A stretch of 64,000 bases of DNA from Bacillus sp. sid0103 (GCF_019219025.1 NZ_JAHUWN010000008.1:169537-233536), one strand, 5' to 3'; shown: positions 52,456 to 64,000, counted from the first letter of the stretch. Notes: a model not told the origin generated them from the letters alone. Numbers and translations are program-made.

Positions 52456-53119
52456 TAAACCTTATTTTCAAGATTTTGATTGGCCGGCGATGTGGGAAGC
52501 AACGAAACAAACTCTTTATATGACAGGGATTTCTGTTGTGGCTACTTTTGTACTGGGCATCCTGCTGGGATTGCTGTTATTCCTTACTTCCAAAGGAAGC
52601 CTGTGGCGCAATAAACCGATCAATGTCGTCATAAGTGGTATTGTAAATATTTTTCGCTCCATCCCATTTATTATCTTAATTGTCTTATTAATCCCATTTA
52701 CAATGTTAATTTTTCAAACGATGATTGGTGAAAATGCCGCATTGCCAGCTTTGATTATTGGTGCTGCACCGTTTTATGCGCGGATGGTGGAAATCGGCCT
52801 CAGGGAAATCGATAAAGGGGTCATCGAAGCGGCAAAGTCAATGGGGGCAACCACTGGTACGATCATCTGGAAGGTGCTCTTACCTGAATCGATGCCAGCG
52901 TTAGTTTCCGGAATCACGGTCACAGCAATTGCGCTTGTTGGTTACACGGCAATGGCAGGCGTAATTGGAGCAGGAGGTTTAGGAAATCTTGCCTACCTGC
53001 AAGGATTTCAACGAAGCCAAAACGATGTCACATTAGTCGCAACGATCATTATTTTAATTATTGTTTTTATCATTCAGTTTATCGGTGATTTTATCACTTC
53101 AAAATTAGATAAAAGATAA
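52448..53119 (+). CDS. metP: Methionine ABC transporter permease
   Basis: A 223-residue permease with a GTG start inside the end of metN. Five membrane segments; family segments are NIFRSIPFIILIVLLIPF, GAAPFYARMVEIGLREI and GVIEAAKSMGATTGTIIWKV (EAA loop), then GYTAMAGVIGAGGLGNLAY. It forms the homodimeric channel for methionine. Confidence 0.95.
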   Translation: MNSKPYFQDFDWPAMWEATKQTLYMTGISVVATFVLGILLGLLLFLTSKGSLWRNKPINVVISGIVNIFRSIPFIILIVLLIPFTMLIFQTMIGENAALPALIIGAAPFYARMVEIGLREIDKGVIEAAKSMGATTGTIIWKVLLPESMPALVSGITVTAIALVGYTAMAGVIGAGGLGNLAYLQGFQRSQNDVTLVATIIILIIVFIIQFIGDFITSKLDKR

Positions 53120-53132
53120 AGGAGAGGTCAAC

Positions 53133-53975
53133 ATGAAAAAATTATTAAGTTTACTATTGGCATTATCGATTGTATTTGTTGTCGCAGCTTGTGGTAAGTC
53201 AGAGGAAAAATCAGAAGGTACTACTGGAAAAGAAGCAGAAACAACAAAATTAGTTGTCGGAGCATCTAACGTTCCCCATGCTGAAATCCTTGAAAAAGCA
53301 AAACCGCTATTAAAAGATAAAGGCATTGACTTAGAAATTAAAACATTCCAAGATTATGTATTACCTAATAAAGCCTTAGCGTCAAAAGAACTTGATGCAA
53401 ACTATTTCCAACACATTCCATACTTAAATTCTCAAAACAAAGAGAATGGTTATAACTTTGTGAACGCTGGCGGAATCCATATCGAGCCAATTGGTGTTTA
53501 TTCTAAAAAATATAAAAAGCTAAGTGATCTTCCAAAAGGTGCACACTTAATCATGAGTAATTCTGTAGCTGATCATGGCCGTCTACTTTCTCTACTAGAA
53601 AAAGAAGGTGTTATCAAATTAAAAGAAGGCATTGATAAAACAAAAGCTGAATTAAAAGATGTTGTTGAAAATCCTAAGAACCTAAAGTTTGATACCAATT
53701 ATGAGGCAGCTTTACTTCCAAAAATATATAACAATGGCGAAGGCGACGCAGTTCTTATCAATTCCAACTATGCGATTGATGCTGGCTTAAATCCTGTTAA
53801 AGATTCCATTGCAATCGAAGACAAAGAATCACCATACGTAAACGTAATTGCTGTCCGCAGCGGAGACGAAAACAAAGAATCAATCAAAACACTTGTGGAA
53901 GTGCTTCATTCCAAAGAAATTCAAGATTTCATTCTAAAACAATACAAAGGTGCCGTTGTTCCGGTTTCTGAGTAA
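53133..53975 (+). CDS. metQ: Methionine-binding lipoprotein
   Basis: A 280-residue NlpA-family binding lipoprotein with the lipobox VAAC (Cys near 20). Typical stretches are KLVVGASNVPHAEILEKAKP, YVLPNKALASKELDANYFQH and GIHIEPIGVYSKKYKKLSDL. It captures methionine outside the membrane for MetNP. The overlap and spacing (13 bases from metP) put the three genes in one unit controlled by the S-box. Confidence 0.96.
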   Translation: MKKLLSLLLALSIVFVVAACGKSEEKSEGTTGKEAETTKLVVGASNVPHAEILEKAKPLLKDKGIDLEIKTFQDYVLPNKALASKELDANYFQHIPYLNSQNKENGYNFVNAGGIHIEPIGVYSKKYKKLSDLPKGAHLIMSNSVADHGRLLSLLEKEGVIKLKEGIDKTKAELKDVVENPKNLKFDTNYEAALLPKIYNNGEGDAVLINSNYAIDAGLNPVKDSIAIEDKESPYVNVIAVRSGDENKESIKTLVEVLHSKEIQDFILKQYKGAVVPVSE

Positions 53976-53989
53976 ATTATAAATAGGAA

Positions 53990-54020
53990 GAAAGTCAGTG
54001 TGAATACACTGGCTTTTTCT
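53990..54020 (+). terminator. Intrinsic terminator after metQ
   Basis: AAAGTCAGTG pairs with CACTGGCTTT around a short loop; T-rich tail. Confidence 0.85.
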
Positions 54021-54119
54021 ATGCAGTTGCTCGCTTATGCCTTTTGTTCTTATCAAAATGAGCTATACATTTATAAAGGTACGTTGGGAAAAATAGAAAG
54101 AACATAAAACTGAATTCAC

Positions 54120-54149
54120 TTGGCAAATAGGAAAAAAATAAGGTATGAT
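54120..54149 (+). promoter_or_regulatory. Candidate promoter in the suf upstream region
   Basis: TTGGCA, 18 bases, TATGAT. The ~360-base stretch between the metQ terminator and sufC (54021-54377) is AT-rich and contains no gene; this is the best promoter-like pair I see there, but others closer to sufC are possible. Confidence 0.35.
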
Positions 54150-54377
54150 TTTAATCGAGTACATTTTCTTAAATGGAATTAATCGGAATTTTCATTAAAG
54201 TTTGTTTTTCATTCTCATTTGGTACTAGCTTAATGAAAATAGATACTCTGTTTTTACTGTTTAAGAGTTGCTAATACATTTCATTTGTTATAAGATTGGA
54301 ATGAGAATAAAATGAGAATAGGGTTATTGAAATAATCCGATTACATGATACAACACTTTCTCTTTGGAGGTATAGAT

Positions 54378-55163
54378 ATGGCTGGATCAACGTTAACGAT
54401 CAAAGATTTACATGTAGCAATTGATGGAAAAGAAATTTTAAAAGGTGTGAACCTTGAAATAAAGGGTGGAGAAATTCACGCAATCATGGGTCCAAATGGT
54501 ACGGGTAAATCCACTTTATCATCTGCCATTATGGGTCATCCAAAATACGAAGTAACAAGCGGATCTATCACTTTAGATGGACAAAATGTTCTTGAAATGG
54601 AAGTAGATGAGCGTGCACGTGCTGGACTATTCCTAGCTATGCAATATCCAAGTGAAATTAACGGCGTAACGAATGCCGATTTTTTACGTTCAGCACTCAA
54701 TAGCCGTCTTGGTGAAGGAAATGAAATTTCATTAATGAAATTCATTCGTAAAATGGATAAGCAAATGGAATTCCTTGAAATGGACCTTGATATGGCACAA
54801 CGCTATTTAAACGAAGGCTTCTCCGGCGGTGAGAAAAAACGTAACGAAATCCTGCAATTAATGATGTTAGAACCTAAAATTGCCATCTTAGATGAGATTG
54901 ACTCTGGATTAGATATCGATGCCCTAAAGGTAGTATCAAAAGGAATCAATGAAATGCGCGGCGAAGATTTCGGCTGCTTAGTTATTACACACTATCAACG
55001 TCTTTTAAACTATATCACTCCAGACCATGTGCATGTAATGATGCAAGGCCGTGTTGTTAAATCCGGCGGAGCCGAACTAGCACAACGCTTAGAAGCTGAA
55101 GGATATGACTGGATCAAACAAGAACTTGGAATTGAAGATGAAACAGTTGGGCAAGAAGCGTAA
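54378..55163 (+). CDS. sufC: Fe-S cluster assembly ATPase SufC
   Basis: A 261-residue soluble ABC-type ATPase that joins SufB and SufD. Walker [10 protein letters not shown] near 40, Q-loop QYPSEINGV, signature [13 protein letters not shown], Walker [17 protein letters not shown] and THYQRL at the switch. ATG at 54378 follows TTTGGAGG. It starts the sufCDSUB operon, which builds clusters for many of the iron-sulfur proteins, including the ferredoxin and reductase earlier in the window. Confidence 0.97.
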   Translation: MAGSTLTIKDLHVAIDGKEILKGVNLEIKGGEIHAIMGPNGTGKSTLSSAIMGHPKYEVTSGSITLDGQNVLEMEVDERARAGLFLAMQYPSEINGVTNADFLRSALNSRLGEGNEISLMKFIRKMDKQMEFLEMDLDMAQRYLNEGFSGGEKKRNEILQLMMLEPKIAILDEIDSGLDIDALKVVSKGINEMRGEDFGCLVITHYQRLLNYITPDHVHVMMQGRVVKSGGAELAQRLEAEGYDWIKQELGIEDETVGQEA

Positions 55164-55184
55164 GAGAGGGTTAGGAGGATTACA

Positions 55185-58154
<2,970 letters not shown>

Positions 58155-58162
58155 AAATAAGA

Positions 58163-58224
58163 AAAAGCGGATGCGAGAGGGCAGGGTCCAAATCTAGTGC
58201 CTAAAATAAGGCACTTCCGCTTTT
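58163..58224 (+). promoter_or_regulatory. Nested hairpin between sufU and sufB
   Basis: AAAAGCGGA (58163-58171) pairs with TCCGCTTTT (58216-58224), enclosing a second perfect hairpin AGTGCCT/AGGCACT (58196-58202 with 58209-58215). It sits between the last two genes of the operon and could act as a partial terminator or processing site. Confidence 0.65.
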
Positions 58225-58246
58225 CTAAGAATGGAGGAACACGACG

Positions 58247-59644
58247 ATGGCGAAAAAAATGCCGGAAATCGGTGATTATAAATATGGTTTTGCCGATAAA
58301 GACGTTTCCATATTCCGATCTAAGCGCGGTTTAACAGCTGATATAGTAAAAGAAATTTCTAAGTTGAAGAACGAACCACAATGGATGTTAGACTTCCGTT
58401 TGAAGTCGCTTGAGCATTTTTACAAAATGCCAATGCCACAATGGGGCGGCGATCTGAATGCATTAAACTTTGATGAAATTACTTATTATGTAAAACCATC
58501 TGAGAAATCTGAGAAATCATGGGATGAAGTACCTGAAGAAATCAAGGCTACTTTTGATAAACTAGGAATTCCTGAAGCGGAGCAAAAGTACCTTGCTGGG
58601 GTATCTGCACAGTATGAATCAGAAGTAGTTTATCACAATATGAAGGAAGAACTCGAAGATTTAGGAATCGTCTTTAAAGATACAGATTCTGCTCTAAGAG
58701 AAAATGAAGATATTTTCCGCGAACACTGGGCAAAAGTAATTCCGCCAACGGATAACAAGTTTGCTGCACTAAACTCAGCAGTTTGGTCTGGCGGCTCGTT
58801 CATCTATGTACCACCTGGTGTGAAAGTGGATACGCCGTTACAAGCATACTTCCGCATCAACTCTGAGAACATGGGTCAATTTGAGCGTACCTTAATCATT
58901 GTTGATGAAGGCGCACACGTACATTATGTTGAGGGTTGTACAGCACCAGTTTATACAACAAACTCTTTACACAGTGCTGTTGTTGAGATTGTAATTAAAA
59001 AAGATGCATACTGCCGTTATACAACGATCCAAAACTGGGCGAATAACGTCTTTAACCTTGTAACAAAGCGTGCGGTTTGTGAAGCAAATGCGACAATGGA
59101 ATGGATTGATGGCAACATCGGTTCGAAATTAACAATGAAATACCCAGCCGTTATTTTAAAAGGCGAAGGCGCACGTGGAATGACTTTATCGATTGCAATT
59201 GCTGGTAAAGGTCAGCACCAAGACGCTGGTGCGAAAATGATTCATTTAGCACCAAATACATCATCAACAATCGTTTCTAAATCCATTTCTAAGCATGGCG
59301 GTAAAGTAACCTACCGCGGTATCGTTCACTTCGGACGTAAGGCAGACGGTGCCCGTTCTAATATCGAATGTGATACATTAATTATGGATAACAAGTCGAC
59401 ATCTGATACGATTCCTTACAATGAGATTTTGAACGATAACATTTCACTTGAGCATGAAGCGAAGGTTTCTAAGGTTTCTGAAGAGCAGCTCTTCTACTTG
59501 ATGAGCCGTGGTATTTCACAACAAGAAGCAACTGAAATGATCGTTATGGGCTTTATCGAGCCGTTTACAAAAGAACTACCAATGGAATACGCCGTTGAAA
59601 TGAACCGTCTTATCAAGTTCGAAATGGAAGGTTCTATCGGTTAA
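58247..59644 (+). CDS. sufB: Fe-S cluster assembly protein SufB
   Basis: A 465-residue scaffold subunit. Core motifs include [41 protein letters not shown], the Cys-containing [20 protein letters not shown], and [16 protein letters not shown] near the middle. The C-terminal [17 protein letters not shown] mirrors SufD. ATG follows AATGGAGGAACAC. It is the last gene of the operon, and the integrated element begins right after its stop. Confidence 0.96.
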   Translation: MAKKMPEIGDYKYGFADKDVSIFRSKRGLTADIVKEISKLKNEPQWMLDFRLKSLEHFYKMPMPQWGGDLNALNFDEITYYVKPSEKSEKSWDEVPEEIKATFDKLGIPEAEQKYLAGVSAQYESEVVYHNMKEELEDLGIVFKDTDSALRENEDIFREHWAKVIPPTDNKFAALNSAVWSGGSFIYVPPGVKVDTPLQAYFRINSENMGQFERTLIIVDEGAHVHYVEGCTAPVYTTNSLHSAVVEIVIKKDAYCRYTTIQNWANNVFNLVTKRAVCEANATMEWIDGNIGSKLTMKYPAVILKGEGARGMTLSIAIAGKGQHQDAGAKMIHLAPNTSSTIVSKSISKHGGKVTYRGIVHFGRKADGARSNIECDTLIMDNKSTSDTIPYNEILNDNISLEHEAKVSKVSEEQLFYLMSRGISQQEATEMIVMGFIEPFTKELPMEYAVEMNRLIKFEMEGSIG

Positions 59645-59731
59645 TAAATAAAAACCTTTGTATATCAAGGGTTTGAACGATTATTATAAAATGTAAAATT
59701 GACTGCGTGCCGATTTTGTGCCGATTTGATT
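59645..59731. other. Presumed attachment-site region of the integrated element
   Basis: Between the sufB stop and the integrase stop lie AACCTTTGTATATCAAGG (an imperfect palindrome) and a direct repeat GTGCCGATTT occurring twice 13 bases apart (59707, 59720). No terminator for sufB is visible here, so the original 3' region was probably displaced by integration. The other junction is outside the window. Confidence 0.5.
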
Positions 59732-60892
59732 TTATCTTTTAGTGTAGGAGGCGAACTTTTGAAGTTCGTCTTCTTCTATTTTTTCAGTTATATCCAGATA
59801 CGTATCCGCTGTTGTTTTGATGGTTTTATGTCCTAATCGATTAGATACATATTTCAGACTTGCACCGGATTCAAGAAGTAGAACAGCGTGTGTATGTCTA
59901 AACACGTGAGTGCCTTTATATTCTACACCGGCTTTTTTACAGTATTTTTGAATCATTTCACGAACAATAGAAGGTGTTAAATAATGACCATGATAATTTT
60001 GAAAAATGATACTATCCTCATTTTTACCGAATCTTTTATTTCCTAAAATTAATTCATTTTGCTTCAATTTAAACTTCTTTAATTCACGAACTAAATCTTG
60101 ATCAATTTTAATTGAGCGATATGAAGAAGCATTTTTTAATGTTGTCAGGATTACATTATTGTTATTATCTCTTCTTGTTTGTTTATCGATCGTTACCTTA
60201 TCACCATCGATATCAGACCATCTTAAGGCTAATGCTTCAGATATTCTTAAGCCGGTTTTGCTTAAGAATAACATAAGCATGTAATAAAGCTGATATTCAG
60301 GGAATCGCTGATGCTTATATGTTTTCATGAAATCCAATAGTTTGTTTAATTCTTCAAGGCTAAAATATTTAACTTCATCTTCTTTTTGCATAGCTACACT
60401 ATCTTTAACCGGAACTCTTAATTTATCAGCTGGATTTTTTTCAAGCACTTCAAGTTCATGTACAGCGTGATGTAAAATACTTTTCATAACTGAAAGATAT
60501 TTTAGCCTTGAGCCAAATGAATATTTTTCTTTTCCGTTTTCATCTAGTTCACCGAATTTGGCAATCCATCTTTTTATTTCAGTTCTACGAACAGTCATAA
60601 TTTTTTTATGTCCAAAAGTGGGTAAAATGTGATTTCTAACAATCACTTCAAGTTGTACAAATGTTGATTCCTTTACATTAGCTTTTTTATGTTCAAGCCA
60701 ATCCTTTGTTACTTCATCAAATAGCATATTTCTATCATTTAATGTTTGACCATAATAAATCCGTTCTTCAACTTTTGCAGCTTCAATTTCCGCTTCTTTT
60801 TTCGTGCGGAATGTTCCAATACTTTTTTCTTTACCATCTTTTGATACACGTGCTTGCCATTTTCCACTTGGTAACTTTCTGAATGTTGCCAT
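59732..60892 (-). CDS. Tyrosine recombinase (integrase)
   Basis: A 386-residue phage-type integrase. N-terminal arm-binding segment GKWQARVSKDGKEKSIGTF, a core-binding domain (about 60-170) and the catalytic domain with R in SKTGLRISEALALRW, HVFRHTHAVLLLES (HxxR), GH in RLGHKTIKTT and the nucleophile Tyr in ADTYLDI. All catalytic residues are present. It faces sufB, typical of int at the edge of a phage, satellite or ICE. Confidence 0.93.
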   Translation of the reverse strand: MATFRKLPSGKWQARVSKDGKEKSIGTFRTKKEAEIEAAKVEERIYYGQTLNDRNMLFDEVTKDWLEHKKANVKESTFVQLEVIVRNHILPTFGHKKIMTVRRTEIKRWIAKFGELDENGKEKYSFGSRLKYLSVMKSILHHAVHELEVLEKNPADKLRVPVKDSVAMQKEDEVKYFSLEELNKLLDFMKTYKHQRFPEYQLYYMLMLFLSKTGLRISEALALRWSDIDGDKVTIDKQTRRDNNNNVILTTLKNASSYRSIKIDQDLVRELKKFKLKQNELILGNKRFGKNEDSIIFQNYHGHYLTPSIVREMIQKYCKKAGVEYKGTHVFRHTHAVLLLESGASLKYVSNRLGHKTIKTTADTYLDITEKIEEDELQKFASYTKR

Positions 60893-61134
60893 CTTTCCTT
60901 ATCCCCTTTCAATCCTTTAAAACGATTTCGATAACGGTTTTTATTTTTGCTCTTTCCTCCTTTTGTCAGTAGCCTGTCCTGAAAAAGCCACCTTAAGATA
61001 TCCTCCTTGCGTTTTTTTTTAAGTGGGTCCAGCCCTAAAAAAATATGATACCTTCATTTTTTTCTCTCGTTGCCTGAATTTTGCCATCATAATGGCCTCC
61101 TTAATTGTAATTTTGAAGATTCTTAGCAATTTAA

Positions 61135-62064
61135 TTATGAATTCTTCTGCGATGCTTTTCTGATTCGATAAGCTTCTTGTTTACAAGCATTTGAACAGTA
61201 TTTTTGCCGCTTTACCTTTTTAAAAGGCAATTTACAATTTGGATTTTCACATATATGAACAGGTTCATTATTAGCTACTACTTGCCAGAGATCATGATAA
61301 ATGGCCCTTATCAGATGTGGGGTATATATCCATTCCTTAATGGTAAAACCTAAAGGTGGTTTTCCTGTTATAATTGTTTCAGGAATCATTTTAATGTCTT
61401 GATTCCCAATTGAATTAACTTTAAGTGCTAATAATCCCTTGGCAAGTTTTAAAAAGTCTACCTCTTTTTCCATTTCCTTCTCATCAGCTGTAAACCCAGT
61501 CCATGATCCATCCCACCATAAAATTTGGCAGCTTCCACCTATTGGTTCTTTTACAGTTAATAATTTATCCTCAAGTTCACTCTCTTCCATTTCTCCCTTA
61601 TGAATACTAATTAATGCTTCATATAACTTTAGGATTCTTTGCATTTGTTTAATATGAAAATGCCATAATTCTATAGGCTCGCAATCGGATTGGCCAATGG
61701 GTAAATCGATAAAATAAGAAGAGTCAGAATAAAGGTCTCTTTTAAGTTTAACCTTATTTATTTCTACTTGACCGGGTGTGCTAATTCCAAGCAGACCGTA
61801 GCTATTAGCAAACTTATTTATACCTTCTTCAGTTTTTAACTTTGAAAATTCCCAAGCTAATCCTTCAGGAATAATAATTTTCCCCATTGACTCCTGGGGG
61901 ACTACAGAAACAAATCTCCCTGTATGTTTTCCTAAGCAGTCTAACCAAGCCTTAGCGCCTTCAATTTTTAATTCATCAAGATTGTTTTCATTAATCTCTA
62001 AAACAGAAGCTGTAGGGAAAAAAGATTCTTCCTTACCATCAAGCCAATAATAAAACTTGTCCAT
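61135..62064 (-). CDS. Unrecognised protein with C-terminal zinc-finger-like motif
   Basis: A 309-residue protein in the place where integrated elements usually encode their repressor. The N-terminal part is not recognised (it contains FVSVVPQESMGKIIIPEGLA and WHFHIKQMQRILKLYEALI). The C-terminal ~35 residues hold HICENPNCKLPFKK and QKYCSNACKQEAYRIRK, a C-x4-C plus C-x3-C set resembling CGNR or C2C2 zinc fingers used for DNA binding. ATG at 62064 follows GGAGGAC. The divergent promoter region contains repeats that could be its operator. It may be a regulator; no helix-turn-helix is evident. Confidence 0.75.
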   Translation of the reverse strand: MDKFYYWLDGKEESFFPTASVLEINENNLDELKIEGAKAWLDCLGKHTGRFVSVVPQESMGKIIIPEGLAWEFSKLKTEEGINKFANSYGLLGISTPGQVEINKVKLKRDLYSDSSYFIDLPIGQSDCEPIELWHFHIKQMQRILKLYEALISIHKGEMEESELEDKLLTVKEPIGGSCQILWWDGSWTGFTADEKEMEKEVDFLKLAKGLLALKVNSIGNQDIKMIPETIITGKPPLGFTIKEWIYTPHLIRAIYHDLWQVVANNEPVHICENPNCKLPFKKVKRQKYCSNACKQEAYRIRKASQKNS

Positions 62065-62093
62065 TTTATAGTCCTCCATTTTTAAAAATGAAA

Positions 62094-62179
62094 TTGTTAC
62101 GTCTTGTTACGAAATAATGTATATATTTATTTGAATTACATAACAAGTGCTGATACGATTATTATATACCAGGTAACAA
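62094..62179. promoter_or_regulatory. Divergent control region with TTGTTAC repeats
   Basis: TTGTTAC occurs at 62094 and 62104 (10-base period) and its inverse GTAACAA at 62173; TAACAA is also seen at 62141. They flank the presumed promoters for the leftward and rightward genes, the expected layout for a repressor-operator switch. Confidence 0.6.
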
Positions 62180-62219
62180 CAATAAACAACAACATTGGTT
62201 TAGAAAGGGTGAATTTAAA

Positions 62220-62408
62220 GTGGATACTAAGGTTTTACCTGAGAACGCCCCTATTCTTAAACAAAAAGGTGAAATTCCATATTGGGAAATTGCTTCTCGG
62301 TTAGGCGTACACGTTAACACTATCCGGAACTGGATGAAAAGTTGCATGAGCCAAAAACAAAGAGAAATGGTTTTGGAAGCAATAAAGGAAATCAAAGAGG
62401 TTAAATAA
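62220..62408 (+). CDS. Small helix-turn-helix protein
   Basis: A 62-residue protein with a GTG start behind AAAGGG. Residues about 20-45 (IPYWEIASRLGVHVNTIRNW) form a homeodomain-like HTH. First rightward gene of the element, a position often held by an early activator or antirepressor. The C-terminal tail is charged (EMVLEAIKEIKEVK). Confidence 0.75.
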   Translation: MDTKVLPENAPILKQKGEIPYWEIASRLGVHVNTIRNWMKSCMSQKQREMVLEAIKEIKEVK

Positions 62409-62421
62409 GTGAGGTGGAAAC

Positions 62422-62706
62422 ATGCTCGAAATAAAACTAGATGAGGAGGAAGTAAAAGCCCTATTTTTGGCCGAAGTTAAATCACGTTTAGACAAAATTG
62501 AGCTTGAAGCCCTTCTTATGAATTCAAAGCAACTATGTAAATACTTAAGCCTAAGCTGGCCTACTATTGAAAAGGTATTTTTAAGTGATTCAAACTTTCC
62601 CCGAATTCGGATAGGGTGCAAATGGCTTTTTCCACGTAAAGAGGTTGAACGCTATATAGATATGTGGGCGATTGAGAAACAAGCCAATGCGGATGAAAAG
62701 TTATAA
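62422..62706 (+). CDS. Helix-turn-helix/excisionase-like protein
   Basis: A 94-residue protein. The C-terminal ~50 residues (NSKQLCKYLSLSWPTIEKVF and FPRIRIGCKWLFPRKEVERYI) match the HTH_17/AlpA-Xis fold of excisionases and regulators. The N-terminal 40 residues are helical and acidic. It lies next to the previous gene, with GAGGTGG before the ATG. It could direct excision with the integrase. Confidence 0.75.
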   Translation: MLEIKLDEEEVKALFLAEVKSRLDKIELEALLMNSKQLCKYLSLSWPTIEKVFLSDSNFPRIRIGCKWLFPRKEVERYIDMWAIEKQANADEKL

Positions 62707-63358
62707 AAACTATAAAAAACTAACACCAAGAGAAGTAATTGGGCTTGTAAAGGATTCTATAAGCCTGGAAGCAGGGCTTGATTTTTACTTAGGCATAAAC
62801 CTTTCAGCTGTTAGGGGAAGGAAAACAAAGATGATTCCATGCCCATTCCATAACGAGAAAACTCCAAGCTTTTCCATTTCTTTAGAAAAAAACGTGTTTC
62901 ACTGTTTTGGATGTGAAGTGAAAGGTGATGTTGTAACACTTGTTTCCCTGGTTAAAGGAGTTTCACAGGTAAGGGCGGCTTATTTAGCCGCAGAAGATTT
63001 TGGTTTGCTACAGAAAGCCGCTCCAAATCTCCAGGAGATAAAAGCCAAAGCAGAAGATAAGGAGCTAGTACAAAACTTTAAAGAACGGGAAAAGGGATTA
63101 CTCAACTTTCTAATTGATTTTAGAAACACGTTGAAAGTTAATACCAGGACAAGGATTAAGCAGCCTGGAGATTTGGACCGATTTGAAAATGTTTATAATT
63201 TAATTTCAAAGATTGATATGTATATAGAGCTTCTTGCGGAAGCGGATGACCTTGATCCGCAAGATAGAATTTATAACTACATTAACGCTAATGATTTTGT
63301 TGGTGAAAAGATTTATCCGGTTGTTAAAAAGAAACTTTTAGGGGAGGGGGTAGAGTAA
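62687..63358 (+). CDS. CHC2 zinc-finger DNA primase-like protein
   Basis: A protein of about 223 residues starting near 62687 or 62693, overlapping the previous gene by up to 20 bases. The zinc-binding motif is intact: IPCPFHNEKTPSFSIS and FHCFGCEVKGDVVTL, C-x2-H...C-x2-C, as in DnaG and phage primases. The C-terminal half is helical without a TOPRIM domain. It would start element replication with the next gene. No good ribosome binding site is seen, so the exact start is unsure. Confidence 0.82.
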   Translation: MRMKSYKNYKKLTPREVIGLVKDSISLEAGLDFYLGINLSAVRGRKTKMIPCPFHNEKTPSFSISLEKNVFHCFGCEVKGDVVTLVSLVKGVSQVRAAYLAAEDFGLLQKAAPNLQEIKAKAEDKELVQNFKEREKGLLNFLIDFRNTLKVNTRTRIKQPGDLDRFENVYNLISKIDMYIELLAEADDLDPQDRIYNYINANDFVGEKIYPVVKKKLLGEGVE

Positions 63359-63873
63359 TGGCAGCAACAGAAGAAGAATTAGCCGCAGAATTAAAAAAAT
63401 CCTTTCCTCAATTAGTTAAACAGAAAGTTGATGCAGAGCTGCCGCAAGAGACAAATTTACCGATTTATCTCAAAGTAATCAAAGGAAAATACGGTAATTA
63501 TATAAAGGTTAATCATTACTTGCTTGCTAAATTGGTAGTAGAAGAAGAAACCATTTATCGGAATGCTAATAATTTCAAGTATTTCAGCGAACAGGAAGGC
63601 GTTTGGAAAGATAACACAGTTGAGTATCTAAAAAAGCGAATAAGTGAATACCTACATGAACATAACAAAATCAGCCTGACAAGAGAAACACTGGAGCATA
63701 TCAAAAACTTTACCTGGAATGAAAACCAGGAAGATATTTTTGATAAGCGGGAATATGCCCTTACTTTATCCAATGGAACCTATTATTTTAAGCATGACAA
63801 AGAGGAATCAAAGTTTATTCCTTCCTGGAATCCGCTGGATTATAGCACAACAAAGATAAACATTAATTATGAT
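63358..63873 (+). pseudogene. Phage/plasmid primase-helicase (D5-like), 5' part only
   Basis: About 172 codons match the N-terminal region of P4/D5-type primases: LAKLVVEEETIYRNANNFKY, EQEGVWKDNTVEYLKKRISE, ALTLSNGTYYF and PSWNPLDYSTTKININYD. Homology stops at 63873; the frame continues about 26 codons into unrelated sequence (rich in Gln, Pro and Phe) and ends at 63951. The ATPase/helicase domain is missing. The break coincides with TGTCAACAACGG, interpreted as the end of an inserted IS. The start overlaps the previous stop by one base. Confidence 0.75.
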
Positions 63874-64000
63874 TGTCAACAACGGTTTAAAATTCCCTTT
63901 TTTCAACGGAACCAAATTCCCTATTATCAACGTTCTAAGACAGCTGGCTGAATGCCAGCTTTTTGCTTCTCACGAAGCCTATATGAATCTCCTTTAATGT
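63874..64000 (+). mobile_element. Left end of an IS21-like insertion sequence
   Basis: TGTCAACAACGG begins a set of end repeats: CAACGGTTTAAAATTCCC and CAACGGAACCAAATTCCC, about 24 bases apart, with a third CAACG after them. IS21-family ends start with TG and carry such repeated subterminal sequences. AGCTGGC/GCCAGCT with a following T tract (about 63942-63965) looks like a terminator shielding the transposase gene. The element continues beyond the window, so istA/istB are not seen. Confidence 0.6.

Overview
The window comes from the chromosome of an aerobic, endospore-forming, low-GC Gram-positive bacterium of the Bacillaceae. It looks like Bacillus sensu lato, possibly Neobacillus, but that genus is an inference from gene content. 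Supporting features are a germinant-receptor operon, CotF-type coat proteins, a YuzL protein, SigW-, FadR-, Fur- and CcpA-type sites, two S-box riboswitches, and blocks matching the B. subtilis order yusU, yuzL, fadN-fadA-fadE-yusI-gcvH-yusG-yusF-yusE and metNPQ-sufCDSUB. Genes start from ATG, GTG and TTG behind strong GGAGG-type ribosome binding sites.

Layout. 1-2.2 kb: end of a germinant-receptor operon. 2.3-3.4 kb: smpB and tmRNA (trans-translation). 3.6-7.6 kb: a heme-detoxification module (hrtBA-type efflux pump and hssRS-type sensor pair) with a direct-repeat operator. 7.8-8.4 kb: coat protein. 8.6-10.6 kb: an iron-storage encapsulin operon of IMEF type (cargo, shell, 2Fe-2S ferredoxin). 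10.7-11.2 kb: a Fur-controlled gene of unknown function. 11.4-20.7 kb: polysaccharide deacetylase, AI-2E-family protein, CDF transporter, thioesterase, nadE, amino acid permease, cystine-type ABC transporter. 20.8-23.3 kb: SigW-type promoter, a GC-rich interspersed element, NfeD-like protein and flotillin. 23.6-26.2 kb: secreted M6 protease behind a cre site. 26.2-29.5 kb: a broken kinase, an intact two-component system and a broken ABC transporter remnant. 29.7-32.7 kb: uppP, a HIT-like protein and a RodA/FtsW protein. 32.8-33.3 kb: a 42-bp tandem array. 33.4-38.5 kb: Fur-boxed siderophore uptake operon with an FhuF-type reductase. 38.5-39.4 kb: spore proteins. 39.6-47.4 kb: fad operon and yus genes. 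47.5-47.8 kb: a 52-bp tandem array. 47.9-49.5 kb: NERD protein and YusD-like protein. 49.5-54 kb: two SAM-riboswitch units (metY; metNPQ). 54.4-59.6 kb: sufCDSUB. 59.7-64 kb: left end of an integrated element next to sufB, whose second primase gene appears to be cut by an IS21-like insertion.

Iron recurs through the window: heme export, encapsulin storage with its own ferredoxin, siderophore import and reductive release, Fe-S assembly, and five clear Fur boxes. Sulfur handling (cystine uptake, metY, metNPQ, SufS/SufU) sits beside it. The less ordinary content lies in the encapsulin operon with two cargo proteins carrying the same targeting motif at opposite ends, the unrecognised Fur-controlled gene beside it, the interspersed repeats (one GC-rich element with an internally deleted sister copy; two arrays sharing a 21/42-bp design), and the satellite-like integrated element.
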